Shown here in pieces: positions 25,857 through 34,491 of a stretch of 64,000 nt of DNA. The position numbers and the translations under genes are program-made. The stretch's first letter is position 1; every line of letters starts with the position of its first letter. The notes beneath the pieces were generated by a model. It did no database searches. It was given only the letters and a program-made list of their open reading frames with translations, and was not told the DNA's origin. The DNA comes from Streptomyces sulfonofaciens. Lineage in GTDB: Bacteria > Actinomycetota > Actinomycetes > Streptomycetales > Streptomycetaceae. The DNA lies in assembly GCF_014656295.1 (NCBI RefSeq), contig NZ_BNCD01000002.1, positions 62,001 through 126,000 of the forward strand, given 5' to 3'.

Positions 25857-27683
25857 CTAGGAGCGCGACTCGCAGGCCGCGGTGCGCCGCTGGACGTCAC
25901 GCAGCAGCCCGGTGTCGACCTTCTGCGCGCGGTCGAAGCCGTAGACGCCGTTGCGCTCCTGGAAGACGTCCGTGAGCTGCGTGTAGCAGTAGCCGAACAT
26001 GTCGGGGTCGTCGAGCAGGACGTCCACCAGGCCGGTGAAGCGGGAGACGAACTCCTCGGCGGTACGCGGCCGCTGGCCGTAGCCCCAGGAGGAGTCCGGC
26101 TCGTCGCCGGCGGCGGTCCCGGCGGCCGAGGGGTCCCACCAGATGCCGCCGAACTCGCTGCAGAAGTACGGCTGCCCGCGGTACGGCACCGACCAGGGCC
26201 TGCCGTCCGGGGCGGTGTTGGTGTGCGGCCGGCCCTCGGCCAGGCCCGCCATGAGGCCGGCGAACACCTCGGGGTCCTGCTCGTAGCAGTGCGAGTCGTA
26301 CACGTCGGTCTCGGCGATCCGGTGCGCGTAGCCGGAGGCGTCGATCACCGGACGGGTGGTGTCCATCGCCTTGGTGGCCAGGAACATGGCCCGGGTGACG
26401 TCGTCGAGCTGGGTGATGCGGTCGTGCAGGTGCTGGTAGGTCTCGTTGAGGGGGCACCAGCCGATCACCGACGGGTGCGAGTAGTCGCGCTCCAGCGCCT
26501 CCAGCCACTCGGCGGCGTAGGACGCGTCCGGGCGCTGGTTGTCGTCGCGGGCACCGACCTCGCAGCCCCAGTCGCCGAACTCCCCCCACACCAGGTAGCC
26601 GAGCCGGTCCGCGTGGTAGAGGTAGCGCTCCTCGAAGACCTTCTGGTGCAGCCGTGCGCCGTTGAACCCGGCGGCGAGCCCCAGGCGGACGTCGCGCTCC
26701 AGGGCCTCGTCCGACGGTGCCGTCATCAGTCCGTCCGGGTAGTAGCCCTGGTCGAGGACGAGGCGCTGGAAGACCGGTTCGCCGTTGAGCAGCACCCGCC
26801 TGCCGTGCAGGGCCACCGCCCGCAGTCCCGCGTACGAGCGTGCCTCGTCCACCACCGTCCCCCGCGCGTCGAGCAGTTCAAGGCGCAGGTCGTACAGGTG
26901 CGGGTCGCCGGGGGACCAGGGGCGCACCCGGTCCTCGGGCAGGGTGAGCACCAGGCGCGGGCACAGGTCGAGATCCGCGCGGCTCTCCGCCCGTACCGCC
27001 TCGCCCCGCTCGTCACCGAGCACCGCCCTGACCCGGTGGCCCGGCAGGTTGGCGGTCACCGGCAGCTCCAGGTGGAAGGAGCCTGAGGCCAGGTCGGGTG
27101 TGATGCGGGGACGCTTGAGACGGGTGGCGAGCGGCACCGGCTCCAGCCACACCGTCTGCCAGATGCCGGTGGTGCGCGTGTAGTGGCAGTGCGAGTTGGC
27201 GTACCAGGTGGCCTGCTTGCCGCGGGCCTGCGGTCCGTGCCGGGTGTCGCGGGCCCGGACCACGATCACCGCTTCGGAGCCCGGCTCGGCCACCCCGTGC
27301 AGATCGGCCGTGAAGGGCGTGAAGCCGCCCCGGTGGCGGGCCACCTCGGTGCCGTTGACCCACACGGTGGTGTCGTGGTCGACGGCGCCGAAGTGCAGCA
27401 GCACCCGGGAGCCGGCCCACTCACCGGGCACCGCCACCGTCCTGCGGTACCACACGGCCTCCATGAAGTCCGTCTCACCGATGCCCGACAGCGCGGACTC
27501 CGGGCAGAACGGCACCGTGATGACGTCCGCGAGAGCACGTTCCCCGAGGCCCCGTTCGAGGCCGCTGTCCGAGCGGTCGATCTCGAACTGCCAGCGGCCG
27601 TTGAGATTCAGCCACGCCTCGCGGGCGAACTGCGGCCGGGGGTACTCGGGACGTGGGACGTCCGGGAGCGGGGGAGAGGACAT
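25857..27683 (-). CDS. Glycoside hydrolase family 2 enzyme
   Basis: A 608-residue GH2 protein without a signal peptide, so cytoplasmic. The N-terminal jelly-roll sugar-binding domain (LNLNGRWQFEID; WYRRTV; VDHDTTVWVNGTEV) is followed by the immunoglobulin-like domain and the TIM barrel. The acid/base glutamate is in WCPLNET and the nucleophile glutamate in FCSEFGG. GH2 activities include beta-galactosidase, beta-glucuronidase, beta-mannosidase and arabinosidases; motifs alone do not choose. The intracellular location fits hydrolysis of an imported oligosaccharide from the adjacent transporter. It is divergent from lacI with a perfect palindromic operator between them, and upstream of the transporter genes on the same strand. 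Confidence 0.87.
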   Translation of the reverse strand: MSSPPLPDVPRPEYPRPQFAREAWLNLNGRWQFEIDRSDSGLERGLGERALADVITVPFCPESALSGIGETDFMEAVWYRRTVAVPGEWAGSRVLLHFGAVDHDTTVWVNGTEVARHRGGFTPFTADLHGVAEPGSEAVIVVRARDTRHGPQARGKQATWYANSHCHYTRTTGIWQTVWLEPVPLATRLKRPRITPDLASGSFHLELPVTANLPGHRVRAVLGDERGEAVRAESRADLDLCPRLVLTLPEDRVRPWSPGDPHLYDLRLELLDARGTVVDEARSYAGLRAVALHGRRVLLNGEPVFQRLVLDQGYYPDGLMTAPSDEALERDVRLGLAAGFNGARLHQKVFEERYLYHADRLGYLVWGEFGDWGCEVGARDDNQRPDASYAAEWLEALERDYSHPSVIGWCPLNETYQHLHDRITQLDDVTRAMFLATKAMDTTRPVIDASGYAHRIAETDVYDSHCYEQDPEVFAGLMAGLAEGRPHTNTAPDGRPWSVPYRGQPYFCSEFGGIWWDPSAAGTAAGDEPDSSWGYGQRPRTAEEFVSRFTGLVDVLLDDPDMFGYCYTQLTDVFQERNGVYGFDRAQKVDTGLLRDVQRRTAACESRS

Positions 27684-27738
27684 GCTGCTCCTCGCGTACG
27701 CAGGTGCCGTTCGGTGCGGGGCTCATGGCACCATGGCA

Positions 27739-27752
27739 TTACATCGATGTAA
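27739..27752. promoter_or_regulatory. Perfect LacI operator TTACATCGATGTAA (copy 2)
   Basis: A 14-base perfect palindrome with a central CG, as preferred by LacI-family proteins, in the 149-base gap between the divergent GH2 and lacI genes. It is 55 bases from the GH2 start and 80 bases from the lacI start, so it can control both. Confidence 0.8.
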
Positions 27753-27832
27753 ATAGTCCGGGGCTCAGAACGGGTGCCGCGAGACCGATTCGTGATGCTG
27801 GGTACGATCATGGCGGCGGAAAGGAAGCGAAC

Positions 27833-28849
27833 GTGGTGCCCAGGCCCAGGATCAAGGACGTGGCGGAGTACGCGGGCGTCTCCCCGAAGACCGTCTCGAA
27901 CGTGATCAACGACTACGAGCACGTCTCCGAGCGCACTCGCACCGCCGTCCGCGAGGCCATCGACGCCCTGGGCTACCGGGTGAACCTCGCGGGCCGCCAA
28001 CTGCGTCGGGGCCGCACGGGCATGCTCGCGCTCGTGGTGCCCGAGCTCGACGTCGCCTACTTCGCCGAGCTGGCCCGGCACGTGATGCTGGAGGCCGACC
28101 GGCGCGGCGGCACCGTGCTCATCCACGAGACCGGCGGCCGCCGGGAGCGGGAGCTGGCCGCCGTCTCCGGCTTCGACGCCCAGTTCACCGACGGAGTGAT
28201 CCTGAGCCCGCTCGCGCTGCTGCCGCGCGACCTGACCGGTCGCGACACCCGGCTGCCGCTGGTGCTGCTCGGCGAGCGCACCGCACCCGGCGGCGCCGAC
28301 CACGTGGGCATCGACAACGTCCTGGCGGCCCGCGAGGCGACCGAGCACCTGCTGGCCCGCGGCCGGCGGCGCATCGCCGTGGTGGGCGGCGCGCTGCGCG
28401 GGCCGCAGGGCACCGACCGGCTGCGCACACACGGCTACCGTGCGGCGCTGGGCGCCGCCGGGCTGCCCTTCGACAGCGGCCTGGTGGTCCCGGTCCCCGC
28501 CTTCCACTGGCAGGACGGCGCCCGCGCCGCAACCGAGCTCGTCACCCGCCGCGACCCGCCGGACGCCCTGCTGTGCCTCAACGACCACCTGGCGCTCGGC
28601 GCGGTCCGGGCGCTGCACGAACGGGGCCTCTCCGTGCCCGAGGACCTGGACGTGGTGGGGTTCGACGACATCGAGGCGTCCCGTTTCAGCATCCCGACCC
28701 TCAGCACCGTGGCCCCCGACAAGCGGGATATCGCCCGGGCGGCCGTGCACCTGCTGATGGACCGCATCGACCGGCCGGAGGACGGCCCGCCTCCCGTGGA
28801 GCACGTGGCGGGGCACCGCCTGATCGTCCGGGAGAGCTCGGGGGGCTGA
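27833..28849 (+). CDS. LacI-family repressor of the GH2/GH43/transporter regulon
   Basis: A 338-residue LacI-type repressor. The helix-turn-helix is at the extreme N-terminus (RIKDVAEYAGVSPKTVSNVI, residues 5-24), then the hinge helix AGRQLRRGRTG and the sugar-binding domain (LALVVPELDVAYFAELARHV; LLCLNDHLALGAVRAL; VVGFDDIEASRFSIPTLSTV). The start is the first of two tandem GTG codons (27833), with AAGGAAG eight bases upstream. Three matching palindromes at 25761, 27739 and 29335 mark its likely targets: the transporter operon, GH2, itself and the GH43 pair. The inducer is probably a product of the GH2/GH43 enzymes, such as an arabinose- or galactose-containing sugar. Confidence 0.88.
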   Translation: MVPRPRIKDVAEYAGVSPKTVSNVINDYEHVSERTRTAVREAIDALGYRVNLAGRQLRRGRTGMLALVVPELDVAYFAELARHVMLEADRRGGTVLIHETGGRRERELAAVSGFDAQFTDGVILSPLALLPRDLTGRDTRLPLVLLGERTAPGGADHVGIDNVLAAREATEHLLARGRRRIAVVGGALRGPQGTDRLRTHGYRAALGAAGLPFDSGLVVPVPAFHWQDGARAATELVTRRDPPDALLCLNDHLALGAVRALHERGLSVPEDLDVVGFDDIEASRFSIPTLSTVAPDKRDIARAAVHLLMDRIDRPEDGPPPVEHVAGHRLIVRESSGG

Positions 28850-28867
28850 GCGGCACGCGTCCGCGGA

Positions 28868-29030
28868 GCGCGTCCGGGGCCGTCCTGTCCGCGTCCGGGT
28901 CAGTCCTGTTCGTGTGTGCGCCGCTCCGTCCGCCGTCCTGTTCGCGTCCGGGGCACCGTCCTGTCCGGGCCAGTCCTGTGCGCGTGTGCGTCTGCTCCGT
29001 CCGCAGTCCGGGGCCGTCCTGTCCGCCGTG
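28868..29030 (+). repeat. Degenerate direct repeats in a 561-bp intergenic region
   Basis: Between the lacI stop (28849) and the GH43 start (29411), imperfect copies of a roughly 60-70-base unit built on GTCCGGGGCCGTCCTGTCCG and CAGTCCTGTTCGTGTGTGCG follow one another. The rest (29030-29290) is extremely GC-rich and low-complexity. No frame in this gap has a ribosome site or domain; it is probably non-coding. It differs from a CRISPR array in having no conserved repeat/spacer alternation. Confidence 0.5.
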
Positions 29031-29292
29031 CGGGCCGCCCCGGCCCGCTCCGGCCCGGCTGGTCCCGCCCCGTCCGCCGCCCGGGGCCCTGCCCGTCCCC
29101 GCCTGCGCCCGCCCGGCCCGGCGTCCGGCCTCGTCCGCCGCCCGCCCGTCCGCCGTGCGGGCTCGCCCCGGCCCTGGCGGGCCGGTGGGGGAGCGGAGGG
29201 TGCCGGCGGGCCGCGCGCGACCCCCGCGGGGGTGGACGGGCGGCACCGGGCGGGGGCACGCCGTCGGCCACCTCCCCCTTGTGCCCCCGCCA

Positions 29293-29348
29293 TTGACAGG
29301 TTCACGCCCCGTCCTTACCGTCGTCGCGACGTGGTTACATCGATGTAA
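29293..29348 (+). promoter_or_regulatory. Promoter of GH43 operon with LacI operator (copy 3)
   Basis: TTGACA (29293-29298), a 17-base spacer and TACCGT (29316-29321) form a good housekeeping promoter. The perfect palindrome TTACATCGATGTAA at 29335-29348 begins about 13 bases after the -10 element, so bound repressor would block transcription start. The GH43 ATG follows at 29411. Confidence 0.78.
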
Positions 29349-29410
29349 AGCCCGTCGAGGCGGTATCCCGCGGCGGGCTTCGTCCGAGACGTGTTCCGGA
29401 GGGATGCCGT

Positions 29411-30949
29411 ATGTCCGCACCGCTTCCCGCACACCGGGCAGGCCGAAGAGGTCTGCTCGCCACGCTCCTGTTCGCTCTCGCCGCCCTGCTCGCGGGCTCG
29501 CTTCCCGCGGCGGCCGCTCCCGCGGCGGCCGCTTCTGCCGCTGTCGCTCCCGCGGTGGCCGATCCCACCGGCGGGACGTCCGCGGCGGCGCCCGGCACGG
29601 TCCGGCCGGCCGCCGGGTCCGGCACCTTCCGCAATCCGCTGAACACCGGCCCCGACCCGTTCATGACCTACTTCAACGGCGCCTACTACCTGACCACCAC
29701 CCAGGGCGACAGCATCAGGATGTGGCGCTCGCCGTCGCTCGCCACCCTGCTCACCGCGGCCCCCGCCACGGTCTGGACCGACGCCGACCCCTCCCGCAAC
29801 CGGAACATCTGGGCCCCGGAGTTCTACCGTTTCGGTGACCGCTGGTACCTCTACTACACGGCCGACGACGGCGTGGACGACCACCATCGGCTGTACGTCC
29901 TGGAGTCCGACCGCGACGACCCCGCCGGCCCCTACCACTTCAAGGCGAAGCTCGCGCCGCCCAACCACGCGCAGGACTTCGCCATCGACCCCGGCATCCT
30001 CCAGGTCGGCGGACGGCTCTACCTCGCCTACAGCGGGATCAACCAGTACCAGCACAACGGCCTCGACATCGCCCCGCTCGCCAATCCGTACACGCTCTCC
30101 GGCAACGCGGTGGCCGTCGACGCGGCCGGCGGCTGCCCCGAGGTCAGGGAGGGGCCCGAGTTCCTGCACCACGGCGGGCGCACCTGGATGACGTACTCGA
30201 CCTGTGACACCGGCAAGCCCGACTACCAGGTATGGATGATGTCGCTGCCGGACGGCGCCGACCCGCTGGTGCCCGCGAACTGGGTCCAGCACCAGGGGGC
30301 CGTGTTCTCCCGCGCCGACGCGAACGGCGTCTTCGGCCCCGGCCATCACGCCTTCTTCCGCTCTCCCGACGGCACCGAGGACTGGATCGTCTACCACGCC
30401 AAGAGCACCGGCACCTACACGTACGACAACCGCACCACCCGCGCCCAGAAGTTCACCTGGCGGGCCGACGGCAGCCCCGACCTCGGGGTTCCCCTCGCCA
30501 CCGGCGCCACCCAGGACCTCCCGTCCGGCGACCCCGGACCCGGCGCCTACTGGATCAACGACGACGGGCGTTCCAGCGGGCCGGGCGGGGTGGCGTTCAC
30601 CGGCACCTGGAACACCGGCACCGGCTGCGCCGCACAGTGCTTCTGGGGCGACGACCACTGGCTGGACCAGGCCGGGGCCTCGGCCACCTTCACCTTCACG
30701 GGCACCCGCATCGCCCTGCTCTCGGTCCGCGACGTCGGCAACGGCTACGCGGCGATCAGCGTCGACGGCGGACCCGAGCAGCAGGTCGACTACTACGGCG
30801 CCATCCGCACCGGCGAGGTGGTGCAGTACATCAGCCCGCGGCTGGCCCCCGGCCAGCACACCCTGCGGATCCGTGTGACCGGCGCGCACGACCCGAACTC
30901 GTCGGCCTCCTTCGTCAGCGTGGACCGCGCCGAGGTGTACACCGACTGA
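29411..30949 (+). CDS. Secreted GH43 arabinan/arabinoside hydrolase with C-terminal binding domain
   Basis: A 512-residue secreted enzyme. The signal region has basic residues (HRAGRRGLLATLL) and an Ala-rich cleavage zone, then a low-complexity Ala/Val stretch to about residue 65. The five-bladed GH43 propeller spans about 70-360, with catalytic base Asp82 (TGPDPFMTY), pKa-tuning Asp193 (FAIDPGILQV) and general acid Glu247 (VREGPEF). A C-terminal jelly-roll of about 140 residues (FTGTWNTGTGCAAQCFWGDD) resembles a carbohydrate-binding module. Likely exo-acting alpha-L-arabinofuranosidase or arabinanase; exact specificity cannot be read. Starts after GGAGGG and a LacI-controlled promoter, with a second GH43 gene 46 bases downstream. 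Confidence 0.85.
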   Translation: MSAPLPAHRAGRRGLLATLLFALAALLAGSLPAAAAPAAAASAAVAPAVADPTGGTSAAAPGTVRPAAGSGTFRNPLNTGPDPFMTYFNGAYYLTTTQGDSIRMWRSPSLATLLTAAPATVWTDADPSRNRNIWAPEFYRFGDRWYLYYTADDGVDDHHRLYVLESDRDDPAGPYHFKAKLAPPNHAQDFAIDPGILQVGGRLYLAYSGINQYQHNGLDIAPLANPYTLSGNAVAVDAAGGCPEVREGPEFLHHGGRTWMTYSTCDTGKPDYQVWMMSLPDGADPLVPANWVQHQGAVFSRADANGVFGPGHHAFFRSPDGTEDWIVYHAKSTGTYTYDNRTTRAQKFTWRADGSPDLGVPLATGATQDLPSGDPGPGAYWINDDGRSSGPGGVAFTGTWNTGTGCAAQCFWGDDHWLDQAGASATFTFTGTRIALLSVRDVGNGYAAISVDGGPEQQVDYYGAIRTGEVVQYISPRLAPGQHTLRIRVTGAHDPNSSASFVSVDRAEVYTD

Positions 30950-30995
30950 GCCCGGGGCCCACCAGGGCCCGCCGCCACGAAAGGAGAGCTTCCGG

Positions 30996-32192
30996 ATGCA
31001 CCCGTACCCCGGCAGAGCCGGTTCCCGGCCGCGCCGCGCCCTCACCGCCCTGCTCGCCGCCGCCGTCCTCGCCGCCGTCCCGCTCGCCACCGCCCCGGCC
31101 CGGGCGGCCACCGGCGGCCCCGTCCTCGACCGGGACTTCCCCGACCCGGACGTCGTCAAGGTGGGCGGCACCTACCACGCCTACGCGACCAACGGCGACG
31201 GCAAGAACATCCGGCACGCCACCTCCACCGATCTGGTGCACTGGTCGGTGGCCGCCGCCGACGCCCTGCCCGCCGTCGGTTCCTGGGCGCTCCCGCAGGC
31301 GTCGCTGGTCTGGGCCCCCGACGTCTTCGACAACGGCAGCGGGCTGACGATGTACTACACCGCCCGCGACCGGGCCAGCGACAAGCAGTGCATCGGTGCC
31401 GCCAAGGCCGCCTCGCCCGACGGCCCGTTCACGCCGGTGGGCGACGGCCCGCTGGTCTGCCCGGCGGCCGACGGCGGTGCTATCGACCCCTCCAGCTACA
31501 CGGAGGACGGACAGCGGTACCTGCTCTGGAAGAACGACGGCAACTGCTGCGGGCTCGACACCTGGCTGCACATCCAGCCGGTCGGCCGCGACGGCACCTC
31601 CACCACCGGCGCCGCCGTCCGGCTCATCCGCCAGGACCGGCCCTTCGAGGGCAACGTCATCGAGGCGCCGACCCTCGTCAAGCGCGACGGCCACTACGTC
31701 CTTATCTACTCCGCGGGCTCCTACGCGGGCGACGGCTACGCCACCGGCTACGCCGTCTCCGCGGGCCTCACCGGCCCCTACACGAAGGCCGCGGCGCCGC
31801 TGATGACCACGGACTCCTTCGCCGGCACGGTCCGCGGCCCGGGCGGCCAGGACGTGGTGACGGGACCCGACGGCCGGGACAGGATCGTCTTCCACGGCTG
31901 GGACCCCGCGTACCGCTACCGGGCGCTGTACGTGGCGGACCTCGGCTGGGCGAACGGCTATCCGGTGGTGCGCGGCAGCAAGGTGGTCTACCAGGCGGAG
32001 AACGCGGCGGTGCACGACGCCGTGGTGCGCTGGACGGCCGTGCCGTGGGGAAGATCGACCATGCGGACAGCTACGTGGAGTTCAGCGTCTTCGCGGCGTC
32101 GGCGGGCGACCACACCCTGTCCGTGCGCTTCGGCAACGGCTCGCTGGACGCGGCGGGCACCAGGAGCCCGGCCTCGCACGTGCTCACCGTGA
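30996..32192 (+). CDS. Secreted GH43 enzyme, catalytic domain intact, C-terminus frameshifted
   Basis: A 398-codon frame with signal peptide (RRALTALLAAAVLAAVPLAT, cleavage near RAATG) and a GH43 propeller: base Asp50 in DFPDPDVVKV, GGAIDPSSY and general acid Glu in NVIEAPTLVKR. Up to QAENAAVHDAVVR (about 32030) the frame is normal; beyond that it turns into an Arg/Ser/Thr-rich stretch ending at 32192. The neighbouring frame at the same place continues a carbohydrate-binding domain to 32347. A one-base loss near 32031-32034 explains both. AAAGGAGAG lies upstream of the ATG. It is the second gene of the GH43 pair and should share the LacI-controlled promoter. Confidence 0.8.
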   Translation: MHPYPGRAGSRPRRALTALLAAAVLAAVPLATAPARAATGGPVLDRDFPDPDVVKVGGTYHAYATNGDGKNIRHATSTDLVHWSVAAADALPAVGSWALPQASLVWAPDVFDNGSGLTMYYTARDRASDKQCIGAAKAASPDGPFTPVGDGPLVCPAADGGAIDPSSYTEDGQRYLLWKNDGNCCGLDTWLHIQPVGRDGTSTTGAAVRLIRQDRPFEGNVIEAPTLVKRDGHYVLIYSAGSYAGDGYATGYAVSAGLTGPYTKAAAPLMTTDSFAGTVRGPGGQDVVTGPDGRDRIVFHGWDPAYRYRALYVADLGWANGYPVVRGSKVVYQAENAAVHDAVVRWTAVPWGRSTMRTATWSSASSRRRRATTPCPCASATARWTRRAPGARPRTCSP

Positions 32193-32347
32193 ACGGGGTG
32201 GGTGCGGGCGCGGTGCACTATCCGTTCACCGGCTGGGACAACTGGCAGAAGGTCGATGTCACGGTCGGCCTGCACGAGGGGTGGAACACGCTTCGGCTGT
32301 CCAAGGGCGACTACTACGCGGAACTGGACAGCATCGAGGTGGCCTGA
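32033..32347 (+). pseudogene. Frameshifted C-terminal carbohydrate-binding domain of the GH43 gene
   Basis: In the frame offset from the upstream gene, DGRAVGKIDHADSYVEFSV, then GDHTLSVRFGNGS, HYPFTGWDNWQKVDV and LSKGDYYAELDSIEVA give a recognisable CBM6/CBM35-type jelly roll that ends exactly at a TGA. Restoring one G in TGGACGG near 32031 joins it to the GH43 catalytic domain. It is either a true inactivating mutation of the binding domain or a sequencing error; the raw sequence cannot tell which. Confidence 0.8.
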
Positions 32348-32706
32348 CGGCGCCTGCCTCGGTCCGGCCGCCCGGTCCGACCCGGTCCGGCGGCCCGGTC
32401 CGACGGCGCATGGTGGGCGCACCTGCCGGGCGATGGCACCGGCAGACGCGCTCCGGTGGGCGAGCCCACCGCGGGTGCCGGCCGCGTCACACCGGCCGGT
32501 GTCGCGCCGGCTCGGGCTGGGTCGGGGCCGGCCGGGTGCGGTGCGGCGGCCCGGCGCGGCCCGGCGCGGCCCGGCGCGGCCTGGACCGGCGCGGCCCGGC
32601 CTGAGGCGGTGGTCCGGCCGGCCGAACGGCACCGAGTGCGCCCGACCGGTGCTCCTGACCGCATCGGGTCTCACGGGCCCGGCACCGCGGGGTTAGGTTG
32701 GGCACC
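32348..32706. other. Intergenic region with GC-rich short tandem repeat
   Basis: Some 359 bases without a recognised gene. At 32551-32580 the 10-base unit CCGGCGCGGC occurs three times in tandem, with partial copies on both sides. The segment just before 32707 presumably holds the pirin promoter, but no clear -35/-10 pair is visible. Confidence 0.4.
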
Positions 32707-33672
32707 ATGAGCAATCTCGAACGCGAGGCAGTTCCCGCACTCTGCGGCGGACGCGGGTTCGTCGTCGCGGAGCCGGTGCGTGAACTCCTCAGTCCCCGGA
32801 AAGTCAGACTGGGCGAGTCCACCGAGGTGCGCCGCCTGCTGCCGAACCTGGGCCGCCGCATGGTCGGCGCCTGGTGCTTCGTGGACCACTACGGCCCCGA
32901 CGACATCGCCGACGAGCCCGGTATGCAGGTGCCGCCGCACCCGCACATGGGTCTGCAGACCGTGAGCTGGCTGCACCAGGGCGAGGTGCTGCACCGCGAC
33001 TCGCTGGGCAGCGTGCAGACCGTGCGCCCTTACGAGCTGGGCCTGATCACCTCCGGCCGGGCCATCAGCCACTCCGAGGAGAGCCCCCGTCCGCACGCAC
33101 GGTTGCTGCACGGCGCCCAGCTCTGGGTAGCCCTGCCGGACGGGGACCGCCACACCGAGCCGCACTTCGAGCACCACGCCGAACTGCCCACCGTCACCGC
33201 GCCCGGACTCACCGCCACCGTCATCCTCGGCTCCCTGGACGGCGCCGCCTCACCGGGAACCACCTACAGCCCCCTGGTCGGTGCCGACCTGTCCCTCACC
33301 TCCGGCGCGGACGTACGCCTCCCGCTCGACCCCGACTTCGAGTACGCCGTGCTCGCCATGTCGGGCGAGGCCCACGTCGACGGGGTGCCCGTGCTCCCGG
33401 GCTCGATGCTCTACCTCGGCTGCGGCCGCACCGAACTGCCGCTGCGTGCGGCCTCGGACGCCGCCGTGATGCTCCTCGGCGGCGAGCCCTTCGCGGAGGA
33501 ACTGGTCATGTGGTGGAACTTCATCGGGCGTTCCCAGGAGGACGTCGCACAGGCCCGTGAGGACTGGATGAACGGCTCCCGCTTCGGCGAGGTGCACGGC
33601 TACGACGGCGATCGCCTGCCTGCTCCCCAACTGCCCCCGGTTCCGTTGAAACCGCGGGGGCGGGTGCGCTGA
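32707..33672 (+). CDS. Pirin family protein
   Basis: A 321-residue bicupin. The N-terminal cupin holds the metal-site pattern HPHMGLQTVSW followed by a downstream His (LHRDSLG) and Glu (SHSEESP); the C-terminal cupin is present (LPLDPDFEYAVLAMSGEAHVD). Pirins bind iron and act as quercetinases or as redox-dependent modifiers of enzymes and transcription; the role in actinomycetes is not settled. The ATG at 32707 is preferred over a TTG nine bases earlier. It is monocistronic and borders the start of the accessory region with IS remnants. Confidence 0.88.
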   Translation: MSNLEREAVPALCGGRGFVVAEPVRELLSPRKVRLGESTEVRRLLPNLGRRMVGAWCFVDHYGPDDIADEPGMQVPPHPHMGLQTVSWLHQGEVLHRDSLGSVQTVRPYELGLITSGRAISHSEESPRPHARLLHGAQLWVALPDGDRHTEPHFEHHAELPTVTAPGLTATVILGSLDGAASPGTTYSPLVGADLSLTSGADVRLPLDPDFEYAVLAMSGEAHVDGVPVLPGSMLYLGCGRTELPLRAASDAAVMLLGGEPFAEELVMWWNFIGRSQEDVAQAREDWMNGSRFGEVHGYDGDRLPAPQLPPVPLKPRGRVR

Positions 33673-33821
33673 CCTGGGCATACTGTTCCGGAGTGGCCCT
33701 CTTGTGTGGCGCGAGTGTCTCAGCTCGGCGCGTGTCGCGGCGGAGAAGGTTCGCGCCCCCGAGGAGCCCCCTCGCGGGCCGCCTCCCGTTCCCAAGTCCG
33801 GTCTTCTGCGGGCGTCCTCAG

Positions 33822-34422
33822 ACCGTGTCCTATGCGGTGGGACGGACGAGGCGTTTGTAGCAGCACAGGGTTGCAGCTAGTCCCAGAAGGGCGAGGTGGT
33901 TACGGGGGTGGCGTTCGTATCGGTGGTTGAGTCGGCGATAACCGGTCAGCCAGGACATGGTCCGCTCGATCACCCACCTGCGGCGGCCGAGGCGTTCGCT
34001 GGACTCGATGCGCTTGCGGGCGATCCGGACGCCGATGCGTTTGCCGCGTAACCATTTCCGCAGGTGAGGAACGTCGTAAGCCTTGTCTGCGTGCAGACGT
34101 TGCGGCTTGAGGCAGCGGCCCCTGTGCGGGTCGTCTCTCGTTTGGCGACGGGACCAGATCAGAAACCGGCGGTGCGCGGTCGACTTCGATATCCCGCAGC
34201 ACGGCGGCAACGCACGCCGACCACAGCCGCTGACCAGCACGTAGATGATCGCGGCAAACAGCGTCTCGTCAGGCGTGTCCTGCGTTCCCGCGGCCCTGCG
34301 GCCGCACCCTGGGCGGCGGGATCAGCGGCTCGGTGATCTCCCACAGCCCATCCGGAACCATCCAACTCCACCTGCCCCACCCCATGAACACCCCAACGAG
34401 CGATCACCACATGGGACACGGT
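33822..34422. mobile_element. Degenerate IS5-family element with both terminal inverted repeats
   Basis: The ends are imperfect 18-base inverted repeats: ACCGTGTCCTATGCGGTG at 33822-33839 and the complement of ACCGTGTCCCATGTGGTG at 34405-34422 (two mismatches). The element is only about 600 bases, compared with roughly 850-900 for intact relatives, because the transposase has an internal deletion. No target-site duplication is evident. It is non-autonomous, though its ends could still be used by a related transposase. Confidence 0.8.
33830..34361 (-). pseudogene. IS5-family transposase, frameshifted and internally deleted
   Basis: The minus strand reads MVPDGLWEITEPLIPPPRV from the ATG at 34359-34361, is thrown out of frame by an extra base near 34285-34286, resumes as TLFAAIIYVLVSGCGRRALP and GISKSTAHRRFLIWSR, then jumps at about 34145-34155 straight to DDPHRGRCLKPQRLHADKAY. 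The C-terminal block YDVPHLRKWLRGKRIGVRI and RRRWVIERTMSWLTGYRRLN is intact to the stop at 33830. About 100 residues of the catalytic core, including the first catalytic Asp region, are missing. It cannot be functional. Confidence 0.85.
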
Positions 34423-34491
34423 CCAACGCCGCGGACCAGGAGGCCGCGGGTTGTCGTCCCTCCGGCCAGAGGTGTATCGTCCAGGCATTAG

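Noticed and set aside
28868..29290. Repeat tract considered as a CRISPR array
   Set aside because: Units vary in length and sequence, there are no evenly sized unique spacers, and no cas genes are in the window.
27608..29305. A 565-codon minus-strand frame spanning the LacI gene and the repeat tract
   Set aside because: Low complexity, overlaps a clear lacI gene and an operator, and has no start context.
33822..34422. Calling an intact insertion sequence
   Set aside because: Both ends are present, but the transposase has a frameshift and lost about 100 codons.
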